A stretch of 64,000 nt of DNA from Ardenticatenaceae bacterium (GTDB lineage: Bacteria; Chloroflexota; Anaerolineae; Promineifilales; Promineifilaceae), in contig JACKCB010000006.1 in the NCBI GenBank assembly GCA_020634235.1, positions 124,001 to 188,000 of the forward strand, in the 5' to 3' direction. The notes beneath the pieces were generated by a model, which worked only from the letters and a program-made list of their open reading frames with translations, ran no database searches and was not told where the DNA came from. A program made the position numbers and the translations under genes. Below, one piece after another: positions 24,977 through 33,552 of the stretch (position 1 is its first letter; each line of letters opens with the position of its first letter).

Positions 24977-25825
24977 ATGAAGTATTTTTATTTGTTTGCC
25001 CTTATGCTATTGCTCTCGCTGCTGGTTGGCTGTGGCCAGCCGGAGGAGGATGTGCTGCTGCCGGCGGGCACGGTGGCTTCGTTGGGTCTGCCTACCGTGG
25101 CTATAAAGACGGCGACTGACCCGGCCGGGGGCACGGCCACCCCGTTCCCCACGTCAACGCCGCAAGCGCCGAAGTTTACGCCCCGTCCTACGGTGACGTT
25201 GGTGCCCGGTGGGGTGGTTTCTGGTGGCGTGGCGTCTGGCGGTGGCGGTGATCGCGATCCCGGCCGGGGCGATTCCGGCGGCGCTTCCCCTACAAAAGAA
25301 GTCCGGCCAACGGCCGCCACCGATGAATGCAAAACCAACTGCGGCGACGACGGCGGCAGCAGCGGTGGTGGTGGGCGCGGCGGTTCAGACGCCGACAGCA
25401 CGCCTACGGCTGCCACCGCACCCGTCTTTGGCGGCACCCCCATCCGTGATTTCACCAGCAGTGAATTTGTTTCCGCCCTGGAACAAGTTCGCGACTCCTT
25501 CCGCAGCTTCAACGCTGACTGGCCGGCCATTCTGACCGGCGCTCGCCAACAAAATCCTGGTGATTGTGACTCCTATCAGGGCTGGTACCGGTTGTGGACG
25601 AGGAACGCCCCCGGCTTCAACAGCGTGCCCTCACGTTGGGAAGCACTCTATGTGGAATACCGGCTTCTGCTGCAAAGCGCAGTTACTGTTACCACAGACG
25701 TGCGTGTCCAATGTGGCCTGAATGCCGGCCCTTACGAAACAGGGCAGGACGCGGTGGCCTTCTTCGCCACCGCCTACCCGCGCATCGAACAAATGGTTGT
25801 CGAAGCGTACCAGAACCAGCGCTAG
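24977..25825 (+). CDS. Putative lipoprotein with Gly/Pro/Thr-rich linker
   Basis: A 282-residue exported protein. Residues 1-18 are a lipoprotein signal (MKYFYLFALMLLLSLLVG) with cysteine 19 in the LVGC lipobox. A low-complexity region (about 35-150) rich in Thr, Pro, Gly and Ser, including GGGDRDPGRGDSGG, separates it from a compact C-terminal domain (about 155-282) with two or three cysteines (GDCDSYQGWYRLW, VQCGLNAGPYE). I do not recognise this domain. The start at 24977 is chosen because the signal begins there; the upstream frame lacks one. It has its own promoter and probably faces the cell surface. Confidence 0.7.
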   Translation: MKYFYLFALMLLLSLLVGCGQPEEDVLLPAGTVASLGLPTVAIKTATDPAGGTATPFPTSTPQAPKFTPRPTVTLVPGGVVSGGVASGGGGDRDPGRGDSGGASPTKEVRPTAATDECKTNCGDDGGSSGGGGRGGSDADSTPTAATAPVFGGTPIRDFTSSEFVSALEQVRDSFRSFNADWPAILTGARQQNPGDCDSYQGWYRLWTRNAPGFNSVPSRWEALYVEYRLLLQSAVTVTTDVRVQCGLNAGPYETGQDAVAFFATAYPRIEQMVVEAYQNQR

Positions 25826-26062
25826 CAGGCCGCCTGCCCCCCTGGCGGCAAGTTGCTAGAGGGCTTCCCCTGCTGTTAGTGCGGTGCAAAAGTCCCCAGC
25901 CAGATAGCTAAATGCCCGGCTGTCTGTTATCCTTTTGCGTCTTCAGCGAGCAGATGCCGTTGGCTGATGGCCGCGCTGGTCAAAGCAAACTCTAGAAATA
26001 GACATAATCATTGAGATGTGTCGAAAGGGCGGAGCTTACCCGCCGGGACAAAGAATTAGCAC

Positions 26063-26911
26063 ATGGCAACAGAAACGCAGCAGTTTGTCTCTAAAGACTG
26101 GACCATTCTCAAAAATCGTCCTGGCTGGCAGGCGCTAAACCTGCGGGAACTTTGGCAATATCGCGATCTCCTTTACTTCTTGGTGTGGCGCGATATCAAG
26201 TCCCGTTATGCGCAGTCGGTGTTGGGCGTGGGTTGGGCCATCATCCAGCCGGTTTTTAACATGCTGGTCTTCACCATCATTTTCGGCAACCTGGCCAGCG
26301 TCAGTTCAGATGGCGTCCCCTACGCCATCTTCAACTTTGCTGCCCTGGTGCCCTGGACCTATTTCGCGAACGCCCTGAGCGGTGCAGCTACCAGCCTGGT
26401 CACCTCGTCATCAATGATCAGCAAAGTCTATTTTCCGCGCCTGCTCATTCCGCTGGCCCCGGCATTGGGTAAGCTGGTCGACTTTGCTATTGCCATGGCC
26501 ATCCTGCTGCTGCTCGTGGTCTGGTTCCAGGTGACGCCTAATCTAAATGTGCTGGCACTGCCGCTGTTGGTACTGATCATGGTCCTGGCGGCCAGTGGGG
26601 CGGGCATGTGGCTTACCGCCCTCTCAATTCAATATCGCGACATCAGTTATGCCCTGAGCTTCATCATTCAGATGCTCATGTATGCGTCTCCGGTGGTTTA
26701 CCCGGCCAGCAGCGTCCCGGCGCAGTTCCGGCTGCTGTATGGCATCAACCCGATGGTGGGGGTTATTGAGGGTTTTCGCTCAGCGTTTCTGAGCACCAAC
26801 CCCATGCCCTGGGATCTGATTCTGGTGGCCGGACTGTCGGCTCTATTCCTTAGCGTTTCTGGTGCTTTTTATTTCCGGCGCATGGAGCGCATTTTTGCCG
26901 ATGTGGCTTGA
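26063..26911 (+). CDS. ABC transporter permease for polysaccharide export (Wzm-like)
   Basis: A 282-residue ABC-2 type permease. After a short cytoplasmic N-terminus containing LRELWQYRDLLYFLVWRDIKSRY, the classic amphipathic start of Wzm/TagG proteins, there are six membrane segments (about 35-60, 68-92, 115-140, 150-180, 190-215, 245-270). Conserved GVGWAIIQPVFNMLVFTIIF and FPRLLIPLAP segments confirm the family. Together with the next gene it forms the inner-membrane exporter for a lipid-linked glycan. No strong promoter was found in the 237-base gap upstream. This gene and the next 400 bases contain no CCGGCCGG motif, unlike most neighbours. Confidence 0.93.
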   Translation: MATETQQFVSKDWTILKNRPGWQALNLRELWQYRDLLYFLVWRDIKSRYAQSVLGVGWAIIQPVFNMLVFTIIFGNLASVSSDGVPYAIFNFAALVPWTYFANALSGAATSLVTSSSMISKVYFPRLLIPLAPALGKLVDFAIAMAILLLLVVWFQVTPNLNVLALPLLVLIMVLAASGAGMWLTALSIQYRDISYALSFIIQMLMYASPVVYPASSVPAQFRLLYGINPMVGVIEGFRSAFLSTNPMPWDLILVAGLSALFLSVSGAFYFRRMERIFADVA

Positions 26912-26965
26912 TCTGAAGAGGGAGAATGAGGCAGTTGGGGTGGCCCGCTGCCACAGGTTTAATTC

Positions 26966-28252
26966 ATGAGTGATACGGTTATCATTGTCGAAGATCTGTC
27001 CAAGCGGTACCGCATTGGTATGGTGGAAGCGCGGCACGATACGCTGACCGGTACGGTGATTGCCTGGGTCAAACAGCCGGCCCGCAACCTGAGGAATCTG
27101 CGCCGCCTGGCCCGGTTCGACGAAGCGGATTCGCCGGACGTGGTGTGGGCCTTGAAGGATGTGAATTTTGCCGTGCAGCAAGGCGAAGTGGTGGGCATTG
27201 TGGGGCGTAACGGAGCTGGCAAGAGCACACTGCTGAAGATATTGTCGCAGATTACGGAACCAACCCGCGGCGAGGCACGCATTCGTGGCCGGGTGGCCAG
27301 CCTGCTAGAGGTGGGCACCGGCTTTCACCCGGAACTCACCGGCCGGGAGAACGTCTACCTCAATGGGACCATCCTGGGCATGCGCAAAGCGGAGATTGAC
27401 CGCAAATTTGCAGAGATCGTTGAATTCTCCGGCATCACGGATTACCTGGACACCCCCGTCAAGCGCTATTCGTCTGGGATGCGCGTGCGGCTGGCCTTCT
27501 CTGTGGCTGCCCACCTGGACCCGGAAGTGCTGCTGATTGACGAGGTGTTGGCGGTGGGGGATGCGGAGTTCCAGCGCAAATGCCTGGGGAAAATGAGCAA
27601 TGTCGCCCAATCCGGCCGGACGGTCCTGTTTGTGAGCCATAACATGGCCGCAGTGCGGGTATTATGCGGGCGCACCGTCTACCTGGAACGCGGCCAGGTG
27701 GTGGAAGTTGGTCCCACGGCCGAGGTGATTAACAGCTATCTGGCCAGTGCCGGGGGCATTGGCGAGGTCCGGCGGCGCGAAGGCTACAATCGCAGTGCCC
27801 CGATCATTATTGAGCAGGCGGCACTGCAGAGGCTGGAGTATCTGCCCAACGGGCGCACCCAGGTGGAGATTGCCCTGACCTGTTATGCGGAAGAAGTGAT
27901 GCCCTTCACCGTGGAGTGGATTCTGACCACCATGATGGGGCAGCAGTTGGCTTATGGCAGCCCGCAGCACCTGCAGCATGAGAGCCTGCTTTCCCCGGTG
28001 GGGCGTTTCAATATCCGCCTCGTCGTGCGTGACATGCCCCTGGCCATCGGTCGCTACTACTTCGACTTCCGGCTGAGCAATTTACCTACCAGGCAGGTGT
28101 ATGACAGCTTTGAGCAGGCGGTTGTCTTCGATGTGGAGACGTTTGATCCTTACCAAAAGGGGCGCGGCTACCGTGGTCGCTTTGGTTCCTTCCACTTCCC
28201 CGACGAGTTTGTGATTACCCAAAGCCTGGAGCTGGAGCCGGCGCTGCCGTAA
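26966..28252 (+). CDS. ABC transporter ATPase with C-terminal glycan-binding domain (Wzt-like)
   Basis: A 428-residue ATPase partner of the preceding permease. Walker A is GRNGAGKST (80-88), the signature is YSSGMRVRLAFSVA in place of LSGGQ as usual in Wzt, Walker B is VLLIDEVLAVGD and the switch His is in FVSHNMAAV. Residues about 255-428 form the beta-sandwich Wzt_C domain that, in studied O-antigen exporters, recognises the modified end of the finished glycan. The presence of that domain predicts that the exported chain carries a specific terminal modification; methyl, sulfate or nonulosonate groups made by neighbouring enzymes are candidates. Confidence 0.93.
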   Translation: MSDTVIIVEDLSKRYRIGMVEARHDTLTGTVIAWVKQPARNLRNLRRLARFDEADSPDVVWALKDVNFAVQQGEVVGIVGRNGAGKSTLLKILSQITEPTRGEARIRGRVASLLEVGTGFHPELTGRENVYLNGTILGMRKAEIDRKFAEIVEFSGITDYLDTPVKRYSSGMRVRLAFSVAAHLDPEVLLIDEVLAVGDAEFQRKCLGKMSNVAQSGRTVLFVSHNMAAVRVLCGRTVYLERGQVVEVGPTAEVINSYLASAGGIGEVRRREGYNRSAPIIIEQAALQRLEYLPNGRTQVEIALTCYAEEVMPFTVEWILTTMMGQQLAYGSPQHLQHESLLSPVGRFNIRLVVRDMPLAIGRYYFDFRLSNLPTRQVYDSFEQAVVFDVETFDPYQKGRGYRGRFGSFHFPDEFVITQSLELEPALP

Positions 28253-28271
28253 CCGGCCGGGACCACCCCCT

Positions 28272-29150
28272 ATGACCGTTAACCAGACACCCACCCCCCT
28301 GGCCACCGCCGTCATCTGCCATTACAACCCAACCCTGAACGCTTACCTGCGCCACCTGGTTTGCCTGTGCGTCGCGTCTTTGCAGAAGATTCCCGACGAG
28401 GCCCTGCAAATCTTCGTCTGCGATGGCAGCCCCCGGCCGGACCCCTTTGTCGCCGAAAGCCTGGCCATTTACGACAACGTGCGCTACCTACACGCCGGCC
28501 GGCAGCTCTCCTTTGGCGAGACCTACAACCTGGGTATTCAGGCCGCTGAGACCCCCTATGTGGTCCTGCTGGCCAACGATGTCCTCATCTCCGCCAAGCA
28601 GGTCCGGCGGCTGGTGAAAGAGCTGCGCGGAGACGTGACCTGTGCCGTGCCCTACCTGAACCGCGCCGACTACGCCACCCAGATCAGCCGGCGCTGGCGC
28701 GTGCCCCGTCGCAGCTACCCCGCCAGCATGACCATTAACGTTAATGCTTTTGTACGCGAGGCGCTGGCGGCCATTGGCAATGTGCCCGAGGCGCTCACCG
28801 GCTGCTACAACGACGCGGTCATCTTTCATCGCTTACGGCAGCGCGGGCAGCGCATTGCCCTGGTTAATGTGGGCGAAGTAGACCATTTGCGGGCCATTAC
28901 GCGGCGCATTGCCACAAACCTGGCCTGTGCCCAGGACCTGGCCCAGGCGGCGGCGTTGGAACCGGCCCTGTTTGCTGGGGTGCAGCCGCAAAGCCGCAAC
29001 GGTTGGGCACGGATGTATGCTAACGCCTCGCAGCGCCGGCTGCCCGGCCTGCTGTGGCGGCTGCTCAGTCTGCTGCCCTGGAAGCTAAGCGAGCAGCACG
29101 GCCTGGGTTACCTGGTGGCCTGGCTGGAACCCTATCTATCGATGCGTTAA
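28272..29150 (+). CDS. Glycosyltransferase family 2-like protein
   Basis: A 292-residue GT-A fold glycosyltransferase. ATAVICHYNPTLNAYLRHLV starts the nucleotide-sugar fold, IFVCDGSP marks the first acidic strand, and FGETYNLGIQAAETPYVVLLANDVLI is the region that normally holds the DXD metal site, here reduced to a single Asp in ANDV. Lys/Arg-rich C-terminal residues may contact the membrane. It begins 19 bases after the exporter ATPase and is probably cotranscribed. Donor and acceptor are unknown; the degenerate DXD suggests a divergent or rhamnosyl-type member. Confidence 0.8.
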   Translation: MTVNQTPTPLATAVICHYNPTLNAYLRHLVCLCVASLQKIPDEALQIFVCDGSPRPDPFVAESLAIYDNVRYLHAGRQLSFGETYNLGIQAAETPYVVLLANDVLISAKQVRRLVKELRGDVTCAVPYLNRADYATQISRRWRVPRRSYPASMTINVNAFVREALAAIGNVPEALTGCYNDAVIFHRLRQRGQRIALVNVGEVDHLRAITRRIATNLACAQDLAQAAALEPALFAGVQPQSRNGWARMYANASQRRLPGLLWRLLSLLPWKLSEQHGLGYLVAWLEPYLSMR

Positions 29151-29181
29151 CACGGGCGCACGTTCAAAGGTGGTTTTGTTG

Positions 29182-30081
29182 ATGCCCTGGTGGTTGGTTC
29201 TTTTGCTGGTTGGCCTGGCTTTTGTGGCTGGGGCGGGCGTGGCGATGGTGGTGCTGCGGCAGCGCCGGCAGCAGCGCCGGCCGGGCCCCGGCCGGGACCG
29301 CAAAAGAAGTACCGCCTATGAAAGCGTCTACCCCCTGCCCATCCCTGTGTTTCGGAGCCTGGTGGCTCACCTGGCCCAGCAAAAAGCGGCCACCCGGCCG
29401 GGGCAGTTCACCGCCCAGGATGGCGAAGACGTGCTGCTGGCCGAGCTGTTCGGCTACAAAACAGACGGCTTTTTCATTGAAATCGGCGCCTACGACGGCC
29501 TGTACCTGAGCAACAGCTACTTCTTCGAGCAGTTGGGCTGGCGCGGCCTGCTGGTAGAGCCGCTGCCGGAAAAGGCCGCGGCCTGCCGCCGCAACCGGCC
29601 GGGCAGCATCGTCATAGAAGCCGCTTTGGGCCGCCAGCCCGGCACCGCCACCCTAACCGAGGTGCTAGACGGCGGCGCGCGCGAAGACGTCCTCTCCTAC
29701 ATTGGCGGCAACGAGCAAATTGCGGGCAAGCTGGCGCGCCTGAACACCCAAACCCGCAGCTACCAGGTTGCCGTAAAGAGCTTTCCGCAGGTAATGGCCG
29801 AAGCCGGTCACCGGCCGGGGATGGCCATCGACTTCATCTCCATCGACTGCGAAGGCATGGACCTGGAAATCTTGCAGACGATCGACCTGGACCAGTGGCA
29901 GCCGCGCATCTTCGTCCTGGAATCTGCCGGCGAGGCGGCCACCGCCTACTTACAGCAGCACGGCTACGCGCCTATGCTGCGCATTCGCGCCAACATCCTC
30001 TACAGCCGCCAGCCGGCCGACCAGGCGACCCTCTCCGTGCGTGGCTACTGGCACGCACTGGGTGTAACCGCGGCCGGTTAG
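29182..30081 (+). CDS. FkbM-family methyltransferase with N-terminal membrane anchor
   Basis: A 299-residue protein. Residues 3-27 are a membrane segment (WWLVLLLVGLAFVAGAGVAM), followed by an Arg/Gln-rich cytoplasmic linker and a class I methyltransferase of the FkbM type (about 80-290): FFIEIGAYDGLYLSNSYFFE is the SAM-binding motif and DFISIDCEGMDLEIL the conserved acidic motif. FkbM enzymes O-methylate sugars or polyketides. AAAGGTGG eight bases before the ATG at 29182 decides against the GTG at 29170. A membrane anchor is unusual for the family and suggests it acts on lipid-linked glycan. Confidence 0.85.
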   Translation: MPWWLVLLLVGLAFVAGAGVAMVVLRQRRQQRRPGPGRDRKRSTAYESVYPLPIPVFRSLVAHLAQQKAATRPGQFTAQDGEDVLLAELFGYKTDGFFIEIGAYDGLYLSNSYFFEQLGWRGLLVEPLPEKAAACRRNRPGSIVIEAALGRQPGTATLTEVLDGGAREDVLSYIGGNEQIAGKLARLNTQTRSYQVAVKSFPQVMAEAGHRPGMAIDFISIDCEGMDLEILQTIDLDQWQPRIFVLESAGEAATAYLQQHGYAPMLRIRANILYSRQPADQATLSVRGYWHALGVTAAG

Positions 30082-30133
30082 ACCACTCGTCGCCGGCCAC
30101 CTTTCCCCGTTTTTGCATTACACCCCCAAGAAT

Positions 30134-30943
30134 ATGCAGCCCCTCAAAGCCATAAAAAAGCGCGCCCGCCTCGTCCAGCAGAAGCTAGACCAGCGCCTGA
30201 ACCTGCGCGGTGAGTTTGTGTCCCGGGCGACCCGGCCGGGGGACATCTTCCTGGTTTCGTACCCCAAATCGGGCAACACCTGGGTGCGCTTCCTGCTAGC
30301 CAACCTGCTGTGGCAGGATCAGCTAACGGTTGATTTTCGCAGTATCAACGCCCTGGTACCGCCGGTGACCGTGCTGCACCGCCACGGCCAACTGCCACCG
30401 CCCCGCCTGGTGAAAAGCCACGCTCCCTTCCAGCCAACCTACCCGCGCACCATCTACTTGCTGCGCGATGGCCGCGACACGATGGTTTCCTACTATCATT
30501 ACGAACTAAAGCGCGGCACGCTGCCCCCAGAAACAACCCTGGCCGACTACCTGCGCCGCACTGACCACTGGCCCTGCCCCTGGGCAACACACGTCGCCTC
30601 CTGGCTGGATGCCGGCCTCCCGGCCGGGCGGCTCCTTCTGCTGCGTTACGAGACGATGAAACAAGACCCGGCCGGGGTGCTGCAACAGATGCTCGATTTC
30701 ATTGGCCTGACCGCCACCCCGGCGCAGATTGCCCAGGCGGTGGACAACGCCTCCTTCGACGCCATGCGTCGCCTGGAAGCCCAGTCTGGCGGGCCGCGCA
30801 GCATGGCCCACAGCGGTTTCATTCGCCGCGGCCAGGCCGGCGGCTGGCGCGATGAGTTGGGGACAGCCGAGCGCGATATCCTGAAACCGCAAATGAACGA
30901 CATGCTCATCCGCCTGGGCTACGCCAGCGACGGAGCGTGGTGA
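30134..30943 (+). CDS. Sulfotransferase 1 (sulfotransferase domain family)
   Basis: A 269-residue PAPS-dependent sulfotransferase of the cytosolic type. The 5'-phosphosulfate loop is SYPKSGNTWVRFLL (PKSGNTW at 44-50), the 3'-phosphate-binding segment is YLLRDGRDTMVSYYHY, and the C-terminal RRGQAGGWRDEL corresponds to the conserved RKGxxGDWK motif, here with Gln-Ala in the middle. It is the closest of the seven local sulfotransferases to characterised enzymes. A TTG at 30113 opens the frame; I choose the ATG at 30134. It leads a run of four sulfotransferase genes with near-zero spacing. Confidence 0.9.
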   Translation: MQPLKAIKKRARLVQQKLDQRLNLRGEFVSRATRPGDIFLVSYPKSGNTWVRFLLANLLWQDQLTVDFRSINALVPPVTVLHRHGQLPPPRLVKSHAPFQPTYPRTIYLLRDGRDTMVSYYHYELKRGTLPPETTLADYLRRTDHWPCPWATHVASWLDAGLPAGRLLLLRYETMKQDPAGVLQQMLDFIGLTATPAQIAQAVDNASFDAMRRLEAQSGGPRSMAHSGFIRRGQAGGWRDELGTAERDILKPQMNDMLIRLGYASDGAW

Positions 30944-30944
30944 G

Positions 30945-31754
30945 ATGACACTGATCATCTGCAACGGCATGAACCGCTCCGGCTCCACCCTGCAATACAA
31001 CCTGGTGCGCGGCCTGCTGGCGCAGACCGGCCGGGGCCAGGCCCAGGGCTTCATCCTGCCCGAACAACTGGCCGAGGCCGCCCCCCAGCTAGCCCAATGG
31101 GCCGCCGCCGCCGATTACCACCTGGTGAAGATGCACGACCTGCCTCCCCAGGCCGCCGGCTGGCTGGCCGCCGGGCAGTTGTGGGTCTGCTACATCTACC
31201 GCGACATCCGCCAGGTGGCGGCCTCCTACCGGCGCGTCTGGCAGACGCCGGGCGACAAGCTGCTGGCCGAGCTGGACCAGGCCGTGGCCAATTATGACGC
31301 TGTGAAACGGCTGCCGGTCCCCGGCCGGGTCCTGTGCCAGCGTTATGAGCAAGTGACCGGCGACCTGGCCGCCGCCACCCAGGAGCTGGCCACCTTCCTG
31401 GGGCTGGCCCCCACCCCGGCCGATGTGCGGCACATTGTGCAAGAATGCTCGCCTGAGAATATGCAGCGCGTGGTACGCCGGCTGGAGTGGAAGCTGCGCC
31501 TGCAGACCACGACCGGCAAGGTAACGCGCCGCACGCTGCGCCTGCTGCGCCTGCGCCGCCTGGAAGCGCGGCTAAAGGCGCGGGCGCTGGCCCGCCGGCA
31601 AGCCCAGGCCAAGCGGCGCATCGACGACCAGACGCTGCTCCATCCCGGCCACCTGGGGCCGGCCGGTGCCGCCCCGGCGTTAACGCCGGCCGAACTGGCC
31701 GCCATCACCGACCGTTATCGCGCCTGGCTGCAGGAGGCCGGCTACCCATGCTAA
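30945..31754 (+). CDS. Sulfotransferase-like protein 2
   Basis: A 269-residue P-loop sulfotransferase relative that starts one base after the previous stop. The phosphosulfate loop is CNGMNRSGSTLQYNLV (near residues 5-20) and the 3'-phosphate segment is YIYRDIRQVAASYRRVW. The last 90 residues are extremely rich in Arg and Leu (RRTLRLLRLRRLEARLKARA), forming a long basic helix that could sit on the membrane or bind anionic glycan. It overlaps the next gene by seven bases. The substrate is unknown. Confidence 0.8.
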   Translation: MTLIICNGMNRSGSTLQYNLVRGLLAQTGRGQAQGFILPEQLAEAAPQLAQWAAAADYHLVKMHDLPPQAAGWLAAGQLWVCYIYRDIRQVAASYRRVWQTPGDKLLAELDQAVANYDAVKRLPVPGRVLCQRYEQVTGDLAAATQELATFLGLAPTPADVRHIVQECSPENMQRVVRRLEWKLRLQTTTGKVTRRTLRLLRLRRLEARLKARALARRQAQAKRRIDDQTLLHPGHLGPAGAAPALTPAELAAITDRYRAWLQEAGYPC

Positions 31755-32608
31755 AGAAACTGCGCCGCCAGTCCCCACCTTCCAGGGAAGAGCGCTGGCA
31801 AAATCCGGCGCTCGCCCGCCTGGCCAGCCTGCCGCCCACCCCCGGCCGGGCCTACCGCTTCATCTTTGTCGTTGGGGCCTCCGGTTCGGGCACCACCCTG
31901 CTAACGCGCATCCTCAGCGCCCCGGCCGGGACGGTCTGCCTGGGTGGCAAATATTGGACCGTGCCGGAAGCGGATCGTGAAGCGTGGCAGCTCATGAAGC
32001 TGTTCAACTGGATCATCACCATCTTGTGGGACCGGCGGGCCAGCCTGGATGATTGGCAGCGAGCGCGCCAGGCGCTGCCCACGGTGCTAGACGCCTTCCT
32101 GCGCCAGCCGGCCTACGCCGGCCACAGCCACGTCATCTACAAGCGCTCAGCCCCCTTCAACCCCGGCGATCAGTTCCGTCCGGACCTGCACGACCTGTTT
32201 GCCCTGCTGCCCGATGTGGGCGTGGTGGCCATCTACCGCGACCCCTGCGCCTCGACTTACTCCTCCTGGCGGCGCGACTTCATGCCCGACCTGCACCAGA
32301 TGGCCGTGGTCTGCGAGGAGCAGCTAACTTATTTGTCGGCGCAGTTGGCCAGCCTGCCACCAGCCGACCGTTTTGTGCTGCCCTATGAGGCGTTTTGCCG
32401 GCAGCCGGACGCCTGGCTGCCGGGGCTGGCCGATTTTTGCCGGCTGCCCTCAGACGCTTTGCAGGCGGCGGTGGTGCAGGCCCAGGTAACCCCGGCCGGG
32501 CACGACAAATGGCAGCAGGAGCTGGACCCGGCCGGGCAGCAGTTCCTGACCCAGTTCTTCTCTGAGCGCCGCCGCCAGCAGTGGCCGCTGCTGCGGAGCA
32601 ATGCCTGA
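31748..32608 (+). CDS. Sulfotransferase-like protein 3
   Basis: A 286-residue member of the sulfotransferase superfamily. FVVGASGSGTTLLTRIL is the phosphosulfate-binding P-loop and VVAIYRDPCASTYSSW the 3'-phosphate motif. The N-terminus is basic. The start at 31748 lies within the end of the preceding gene (ATGCTAA), so translation is coupled; longer upstream starts would overlap the previous gene extensively and are rejected. It differs strongly from its neighbours, so the four-gene run was not made by recent duplication. Confidence 0.8.
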   Translation: MLKKLRRQSPPSREERWQNPALARLASLPPTPGRAYRFIFVVGASGSGTTLLTRILSAPAGTVCLGGKYWTVPEADREAWQLMKLFNWIITILWDRRASLDDWQRARQALPTVLDAFLRQPAYAGHSHVIYKRSAPFNPGDQFRPDLHDLFALLPDVGVVAIYRDPCASTYSSWRRDFMPDLHQMAVVCEEQLTYLSAQLASLPPADRFVLPYEAFCRQPDAWLPGLADFCRLPSDALQAAVVQAQVTPAGHDKWQQELDPAGQQFLTQFFSERRRQQWPLLRSNA

Positions 32609-33552
32609 TGACCCGGCCGATCTTCGTCACCGGGTCGCAGCGCAGCGGCACCTCCTGGCTGGCTTCAGTGCTGGCGGCCGGCGGGCAGGTCGCCTTTCTG
32701 GATGAGCCGTTCAGCCACAAGCAGCGGAACCCCGGCCAATGTGCCGTGGATTTTCCTCACTGGTTTACTTACGTCGGCCCGCACAATGGGGCGCAGTTTG
32801 CCCCGGCCGTGGGGGAGACGTTGCGCCTGCGCTATGACCTGCCGGCCGCTCTGGGGGCGGTACGCCAGGCGCGCCAACTGCGCCGCGTGTGGCGTCACTG
32901 GCGCACGTTTGCCGGCTATCGCCGGCGCCGCCTGCGGCCGCTGGTGAAGCAGCCCACCGGCCTGTTCATGGCCGAGTGGTTGGCAGAGACGTTTGGCGCA
33001 CAGGTGCTGGTGGTCATCCGCCACCCGGCCGGGTATGTGAGCAGCCGGCTGCGCCTGGGCTGGCCGCACGACTTCAACGATTTTCTGGACCAGCCGGCCT
33101 TGATGGCCGCCTACCTGGCCCCGCTGGAAGATGAGTTCCGCCAATGCCAGGCGGCGGCGTGGCCGCTGTTGGACCAGTTGGCGCTGTTGTGGAAGGCGCT
33201 CTACGGCACGGTGCGCCAACTGCAAGCGGCCCACCCAGACTGGCTGTTTGTGCGCTATGAAGATGTGGCAGCCGACCCGGCCGGGCAGTTTTCCCAGCTT
33301 TACGCGGCCCTGGGCCTGGACTACAACCAGGCCGCATCCCAGGCGGTAGTCGGCTCCTCGTCGGCCAGCAATCCCGGCGAAGTGGCGGTGGCGCAGTGGA
33401 AATCGGTGCAGCGCCACAGCCAGGCGGCCGCCAAAACCTGGCAAACGCGGCTGACGCCGGCCCAAATCGACCAGATTCGCGCCCGGACTGCCCCGGTGGG
33501 CGGCTTTTTTTATGATGATGAGGCGTGGCTAATCGAAGATGCCAGCAGATAA
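32608..33552 (+). CDS. Sulfotransferase-like protein 4
   Basis: A 314-residue sulfotransferase-superfamily protein whose ATG shares a base with the previous stop (TGATG). FVTGSQRSGTSWLASVL supplies the phosphosulfate loop and VLVVIRHPAGYVSSRLR the 3'-phosphate segment, with His replacing the usual Asp. Residues about 90-120 are very rich in Arg. Its end overlaps the next methyltransferase gene by 14 bases. Sugar O-sulfation is the likely role given context. Confidence 0.82.
   Translation: MTRPIFVTGSQRSGTSWLASVLAAGGQVAFLDEPFSHKQRNPGQCAVDFPHWFTYVGPHNGAQFAPAVGETLRLRYDLPAALGAVRQARQLRRVWRHWRTFAGYRRRRLRPLVKQPTGLFMAEWLAETFGAQVLVVIRHPAGYVSSRLRLGWPHDFNDFLDQPALMAAYLAPLEDEFRQCQAAAWPLLDQLALLWKALYGTVRQLQAAHPDWLFVRYEDVAADPAGQFSQLYAALGLDYNQAASQAVVGSSSASNPGEVAVAQWKSVQRHSQAAAKTWQTRLTPAQIDQIRARTAPVGGFFYDDEAWLIEDASR

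Noticed and set aside
25827..25860. GC-rich inverted segments after the lipoprotein gene as a terminator
   Set aside because: Short stems (GCAGG-CCG-CCTGC and GCCGCC/GGCGGC) without a T-run; not convincing.
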